Source: a virus. Taken from it: a stretch of 61,299 bases of DNA. The position numbers and the translations under genes were made by a program. Numbering within the stretch: the first letter of the stretch is position 1; each line of letters starts with the position of its first letter. Location of the stretch: positions 1 through 61,299 of IMG/VR virus record IMGVR_UViG_3300007760_000655. One strand, 5' to 3'. Of this stretch, positions 57,753 through 61,299 are shown piece after piece. The notes under the pieces were generated by a model that worked only from the letters and a program-made list of their open reading frames with translations, ran no database searches and was not told the DNA's origin.

Positions 57753-58525
57753 TGACTATATCCGAAATGAATTTAAAGCAAAGAAGTCTGCTCTTTGCAA
57801 GATTATCAGCAGATGCTTACGGAAAGGAGTCAGCAGTTAGGGAGGCAGTAAAAGAGTACGGATTTAAAGATATAGAATTTTATAATCTTCATGGAGCTCA
57901 AGCTTATCGATTTGAGAATAAAACTGATATTGTAATTGCCTGTCGTGGAACGCAACCTACAGAATTTAATGACTTAAAAGCAGACCTTAAAGCGTTCCCA
58001 GTAGTAGCTGAAACAGTCTCAAGAGTACATAGAGGCTTTAAAGCAGAGGTCGATGAACTTTGGCCTGAAGTTAGAAAAGATACTTTTACAAGTAAAAAGC
58101 TGTGGTTTTGTGGGCACTCTTTAGGAGCAGCAATGGCTACTATTATGGCTTCTCGTTGTATGGATGACCCAGCTTTAGCAAACCCAATTCAGTTATATAC
58201 TTATGGTTCACCACGAGTTGGTTGGCCTAAATATGTAAGGTCATTAAAAGTAGACCACATAAGGTGGCAAAATAATAATGATATAGTTACTCGTGTACCT
58301 TTAAAAATTATGAATTATAGGCATCATGGTAAATTACATTATATTAGTAGTACAGGAAAGATAAACTCTACTGGCAGGTCTAACTGGTTTAGTAGATTTA
58401 AAGATAGATTAAATGGTATGTGGTTAGGCTTAAAGAAGGGACAAATTGACAACTTCTCTGACCACGCTATGGTAGGTTATATTGACTATTTAAAGAAATG
58501 GAATGGTTTTTATAAAGAACTTTAA
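57752..58525 (+). CDS. Lipase class 3 family protein
   Basis: 257 aa. Nucleophile elbow GHSLGAAMA, IACRGTQP (oxyanion), TYGSPRVG, and NDIVTRVP give a Ser-Asp-His type triad. No signal peptide is obvious, so it may reach the membrane after holin action, or act on inner phospholipids. Overlaps the previous stop by one base. Confidence 0.85.
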   Translation: MTISEMNLKQRSLLFARLSADAYGKESAVREAVKEYGFKDIEFYNLHGAQAYRFENKTDIVIACRGTQPTEFNDLKADLKAFPVVAETVSRVHRGFKAEVDELWPEVRKDTFTSKKLWFCGHSLGAAMATIMASRCMDDPALANPIQLYTYGSPRVGWPKYVRSLKVDHIRWQNNNDIVTRVPLKIMNYRHHGKLHYISSTGKINSTGRSNWFSRFKDRLNGMWLGLKKGQIDNFSDHAMVGYIDYLKKWNGFYKEL

Positions 58526-58526
58526 C

Positions 58527-58580
58527 TAGTACAACGAAGTACTAACACTTGAGACAACGAAGTCCTTTTATTAAAAAGGA
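58527..58580 (+). promoter_or_regulatory. Double hairpin before glutamine synthetase
   Basis: TAGTAC/GTACTA (58527-58544) encloses AACGAA, and TCCTTTT (58563-58569) pairs with AAAAGGA (58574-58580), covering the ribosome site of the next gene. ACAACGAAGT occurs twice (58531 and 58554). It does not match the glutamine riboswitch as I know it. Confidence 0.45.
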
Positions 58581-58585
58581 ATAAA

Positions 58586-59587
58586 ATGAATAAATTCGAT
58601 TATGTATGGTTAGATGGCTATTTGCCTGAACCTAACCTAAGAAGTAAAGTAAAAATAGGTAAAACTGCAGATGTGTGGTCATTTGATGGCTCATCTACTA
58701 AGCAAGCTACAGGGGATAAATCAGATTGTATCTTAAACCCAGTAGCACATTATAAAACAATTGACAGAATTCGTCCTGACGCTACACGTACGGGTCCAGG
58801 GTTGGGTGGTACTTATGTAATGTGTGAAGTTTTAGACGCAAACTATGAGCCGCATGAAAGTAATACTAGAACATACTGTGAAGGTATAAGTGAGGATTGG
58901 TGGTTTGGGTTTGAACAAGAATACTTTATGTATAAGAATGGGCGCCCACTAGGGTGGCCTAGTGAGCTGAGAGGAGACCCAGAACCGCAAGGAGAGTACT
59001 ACTGTGGCGTCGGTACGGGTAATGTAGTGGGCAGAGCAATTGTTGATAGACATACTGAAGCTTGCATGAATGCAGGAATAGGTATAACAGGTACTAATGC
59101 TGAAGTTGCCTTAGGGCAATGGGAGTATCAGGTATTAGGTAAAGGAATAAAGGCGGGAGACGACTTATGGATGTCCCGTTATATTCTTATTAAGATTGCA
59201 GAGAAACACGGTGTAGAAATCAATTTCCACCCCAAACCTCAGCAAGGTGATTGGAATGGGTCTGGTATGCATACTAACTTCTCTAATAGTTTCATGAGGA
59301 ACGAAGGGGGAGAAATGGAACTGCTAAGCATGTGCCATAAATTAAGTTTAAACCACGAAGTAGCTATGGTATTATATGGTTCTAATAACAACTTAAGATT
59401 AACAGGGAAGCATGAAACCCAATCTATAGATAAATTTAGTTACGGAGTTAGTGACAGGGGAGCAAGTATACGTATCCCTGCTATAGTAGCTACTGAATGG
59501 AAAGGGTACTTAGAGGATAGGAGACCCGCTTCAAATGCAGACCCTTACAAAGTAATGCGACATATTGTCGAAGCATTAGAAGAATAG
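58586..59587 (+). CDS. glnA: Glutamine synthetase, type II (eukaryote-like GSII)
   Basis: 333 aa. GSII signatures: [74 protein letters not shown], and the latch region [15 protein letters not shown]. It makes glutamine from glutamate and ammonia. GSII is the decameric plant and some-bacteria type, not the usual GlnA dodecamer. Confidence 0.9.
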   Translation: MNKFDYVWLDGYLPEPNLRSKVKIGKTADVWSFDGSSTKQATGDKSDCILNPVAHYKTIDRIRPDATRTGPGLGGTYVMCEVLDANYEPHESNTRTYCEGISEDWWFGFEQEYFMYKNGRPLGWPSELRGDPEPQGEYYCGVGTGNVVGRAIVDRHTEACMNAGIGITGTNAEVALGQWEYQVLGKGIKAGDDLWMSRYILIKIAEKHGVEINFHPKPQQGDWNGSGMHTNFSNSFMRNEGGEMELLSMCHKLSLNHEVAMVLYGSNNNLRLTGKHETQSIDKFSYGVSDRGASIRIPAIVATEWKGYLEDRRPASNADPYKVMRHIVEALEE

Positions 59588-59588
59588 A

Positions 59589-59909
59589 ATGACATTAACA
59601 AAACAAGCCGCACACGTAATGCTAGACCGACTTAAGAATAGAGGTTCGGGGTTAGGTATTCGAGTGGGGGTGAGAACCGCAGGATGTTCTGGGTATGAAT
59701 ATGCCTTAGAATATGTAGATTCACTAAATAGTGATGATACTGTATTTAAAAATAGAGGAGTAAATCTTATTGTTGATTCTAAAAGTCTATTGTACTTGTC
59801 AGGTACAGAATTAGACTATCAAAGACAGGGTCTTAATGAGGGGTTTGAATTTTACAACCCAAATGTTAAGGCAGCGTGCGGGTGCGGGGAGTCAGTAACA
59901 TTTAATTAA
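59589..59909 (+). CDS. iscA: A-type iron-sulfur carrier (IscA/HesB-like)
   Basis: 106 aa. Family layout with three cysteines: [14 protein letters not shown] and the C-terminal [11 protein letters not shown]. It carries Fe-S clusters to target proteins. It begins one base after glutamine synthetase's stop and lies just upstream of the iscU-like gene. Confidence 0.85.
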   Translation: MTLTKQAAHVMLDRLKNRGSGLGIRVGVRTAGCSGYEYALEYVDSLNSDDTVFKNRGVNLIVDSKSLLYLSGTELDYQRQGLNEGFEFYNPNVKAACGCGESVTFN

Positions 59910-59918
59910 GGATAAAAA

Positions 59919-60440
59919 GTGGTAACAATAATAGATGAGTTTTTGGAACCGAGTTTACATAATTGGATATGTAAAGGAATTATAGAAAATAAATATTTTC
60001 CCTGGTACTTCCAACCAGTTACTGTACCTAACCCATTAATAAAACCTACTTTCAATACCTATTATGAACCTCAATCTAGTTACAATCATTTAATATATTT
60101 AGAGGAGTGGAGTGACTGGGGGCATTTAGTTAAGCCTATAATAGATAAGCTGGAAGTAGATAGAGTTTCTAGAATAAAGGTAAACTCTGTAATTAAAAGA
60201 AAACAACCTACTTTACATGGTTGGCATTTAGACCAAGCAAGGGAAGGAGAAAGTAAAGAAGATTTAAAAATAGCAATATATTATTTAAATACTACTAATG
60301 GGTACACTCTTTTAGAAGATGGTACTCGGATAGCTTCAGTAGCAAATAGACTTGTTATGTTTAATAATACTATGTTACATACTTGTGTTTCACAAACAGA
60401 TGTATATAGAAGAGTTGTAATAAATATAAACTATTACTAA
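59919..60440 (+). CDS. 2OG-Fe(II) oxygenase, second copy type
   Basis: 173 aa, GTG start with AAGGATA. HGWHLDQ provides His and Asp; then TNGYTLLEDG, ASVANRLVMFNNTMLHTCV (distal His) and RRVVININYY (Arg for 2-oxoglutarate). Jelly-roll dioxygenase of the P4H-like type. It is unrelated in detail to the copy at 51421. Confidence 0.72.
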   Translation: MVTIIDEFLEPSLHNWICKGIIENKYFPWYFQPVTVPNPLIKPTFNTYYEPQSSYNHLIYLEEWSDWGHLVKPIIDKLEVDRVSRIKVNSVIKRKQPTLHGWHLDQAREGESKEDLKIAIYYLNTTNGYTLLEDGTRIASVANRLVMFNNTMLHTCVSQTDVYRRVVININYY

Positions 60441-60449
60441 GGAGAAATT

Positions 60450-60830
60450 ATGGCATATAGCGCAGCAGTACTAGATCATTATAATAATCCACGTAATGTG
60501 GGTAAAATGGATATGGAAGATAGAAACGTTGGAACAGGGATGGTCGGCGCTCCCTCTTGTGGAGATGTAATGAAGTTACAAATCAGAGTAAAAGATGACA
60601 TTATTGAGGATGCCAAATTTAAATGTTATGGTTGTGGCTCTGCAATAGCTTCTTCTAGTATTATTACTGAGATGCTTAAAGGTATGACCGTTAATGAAGC
60701 AAAAGAAATAAAAAATGTAGAGGTAGTCGACCAGCTTAACTTACCCCCAGTAAAAATACATTGTTCAGTACTAGCAGAGGATTCCATTAAGGCCGCTATT
60801 GCTGATTATAAATCAAAACAACATAGGTAA
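60450..60830 (+). CDS. iscU: IscU-like iron-sulfur scaffold
   Basis: 126 aa. AYSAAVLDHYNNPRNVGKMD, GAPSCGDVM (Cys and Asp), KCYGCGSAIASSS (Cys), then LPPVKIHCSVLAEDSIKAA (Cys) cover the three cluster cysteines. The LPPVK motif for HscA interaction is intact. AAGGAGAAA precedes the ATG. It would assemble Fe-S clusters for host or phage enzymes with the nearby IscA-like protein. Confidence 0.92.
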   Translation: MAYSAAVLDHYNNPRNVGKMDMEDRNVGTGMVGAPSCGDVMKLQIRVKDDIIEDAKFKCYGCGSAIASSSIITEMLKGMTVNEAKEIKNVEVVDQLNLPPVKIHCSVLAEDSIKAAIADYKSKQHR

Positions 60831-60835
60831 AAATA

Positions 60836-61024
60836 ATGGCACAAACAGAAGACGAGGGCAAACTAGAAATGTCACTTCGCATCTTAGGAAATGAAATAAT
60901 TGGATTCAAGATGGTAGTAGATGACTTTAAAATGAAATGGATGTTACTAGGCATAATAGCTCTAGCAGCAATTAGTTTTGTTATGGTTCAGTTCGGCCCA
61001 CAATTAATGGAGACATTCTCATGA
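60836..61024 (+). CDS. Small membrane protein
   Basis: 62 aa. A polar N-terminus (MAQTEDEGKLEMSLRILGNE), then a hydrophobic helix (WMLLGIIALAAISFVMVQFG). It overlaps the next gene by 4 bases. Function unknown. Confidence 0.55.
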   Translation: MAQTEDEGKLEMSLRILGNEIIGFKMVVDDFKMKWMLLGIIALAAISFVMVQFGPQLMETFS

Positions 61025-61299
61025 ACCCAAATGACTTCGGATTACAAATCGCAGACTTAATTACCCCATTCATGGCAATGATGATAGGTATTATTGTCGC
61101 TTTATGGATAAAAGATTTTGCTACGAAAGTAGCTGCTGGTATGAGTTTTAAGTATTTTGGTCCTTTTAAAGAAGGAGACATTGTCCAGCTTGATGGCAAG
61201 AAAGCTATGGTTATTAAAATAGGATTGATGATGACAGTTTTTGGGCATAAAGATGTTGAACGGGGTTATATATGGAGATACGTTCCCAATGAAAAAATA
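61021..61299 (+). CDS. MscS-like membrane channel fragment (3' partial)
   Basis: 93 codons before the window ends. A helix near the start (FMAMMIGIIVALWIKDFATK) is followed by FGPFKEGDIVQLDGKKAMVI and RGYIWRYVPNE, resembling the beta-domain region of MscS channels (GD, then I-x-x-R/V-PN). The C-terminus is outside the window, so family assignment is provisional. Confidence 0.55.
   Translation, partial: MNPNDFGLQIADLITPFMAMMIGIIVALWIKDFATKVAAGMSFKYFGPFKEGDIVQLDGKKAMVIKIGLMMTVFGHKDVERGYIWRYVPNEKI

Noticed and set aside
58526-58585. Glutamine riboswitch before glutamine synthetase
   Set aside because: The leader has repeated hairpins but not the conserved glnA-RNA core I would expect.
1-61299. 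tRNA genes, CRISPR arrays, insertion sequences, integrase
   Set aside because: No tRNA cloverleaf outside the tmRNA, no regular spacer-repeat array, and no transposase or integrase signature was seen by eye.

Overview
The window is a long piece of a low-GC tailed (caudovirus) phage genome. It contains a T5-like replication set: a family A DNA polymerase, primase, DnaB-type helicase, UvsW/D10-type helicase, SbcC/SbcD pair, flap exonuclease, a two-gene NAD-dependent ligase and a D5-like DNA-binding protein. It also has class I ribonucleotide reductase, a likely small terminase and large LamG/SPRY tail proteins. Curli-type secretion genes, E. coli-type Fur-box palindromes, an IscU-like scaffold and a permuted tmRNA point to a Gram-negative proteobacterial, probably marine, host. 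No integrase or other lysogeny gene was seen.

Layout. 1-10712 (+): tail and receptor-binding proteins, beginning with a gene cut by the window edge. 10713-37434 (-): replication, recombination and nucleotide metabolism, interspersed with small early-type genes, an Hsp20, thioredoxin, a MazG-like protein and, near 30.6-31.1 kb, a tmRNA gene whose acceptor end precedes its 5' end, so it is circularly permuted. 37619-41406 (+): a phage-encoded outer-membrane beta-barrel-like protein, a large structured non-coding region of about 650 nt (39.1-39.75 kb), and small genes including a DUF3310 protein. 41.4-42.0 kb: a second non-coding block with a long hairpin and six copies of a TTAGCGTAA-like repeat. 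42032-45766 (-): very small membrane peptides and four paralogous DNA-binding proteins. They are interrupted at 43.5-44.9 kb by an ORF-less plus-strand block with four strong sigma70-like promoters, five 21-nt repeats and three Fur-box-like palindromes. 46063-61299 (+): terminase small subunit, lipoproteins and small membrane proteins, a nuclease, then an unusual accessory block.

The accessory block is the most striking part. It runs CHASE2-adenylate cyclase, two small membrane/coiled-coil proteins, a 2OG-Fe(II) oxygenase-like protein, CsgF, CsgG, a curlin-repeat protein, a FecR-domain protein, a second curlin-repeat protein, a holin-like protein, ribosomal protein bL33, DUF1289, a class 3 lipase, type II glutamine synthetase, an IscA-like protein, a second 2OG-Fe(II) oxygenase, IscU and an MscS-like channel fragment. 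Almost all adjacent genes overlap by a few bases, so it reads as one long operon. A plausible reading is a phage-borne amyloid export system coupled to a membrane cyclase and an envelope FecR protein, beside genes that support iron-sulfur, nitrogen and ribosome functions late in infection.

Most promoters share a 17-bp spacer with TTGACA/T and TATAAT. Many also share a GGTnAAA core in the spacer, suggesting one common regulatory class.
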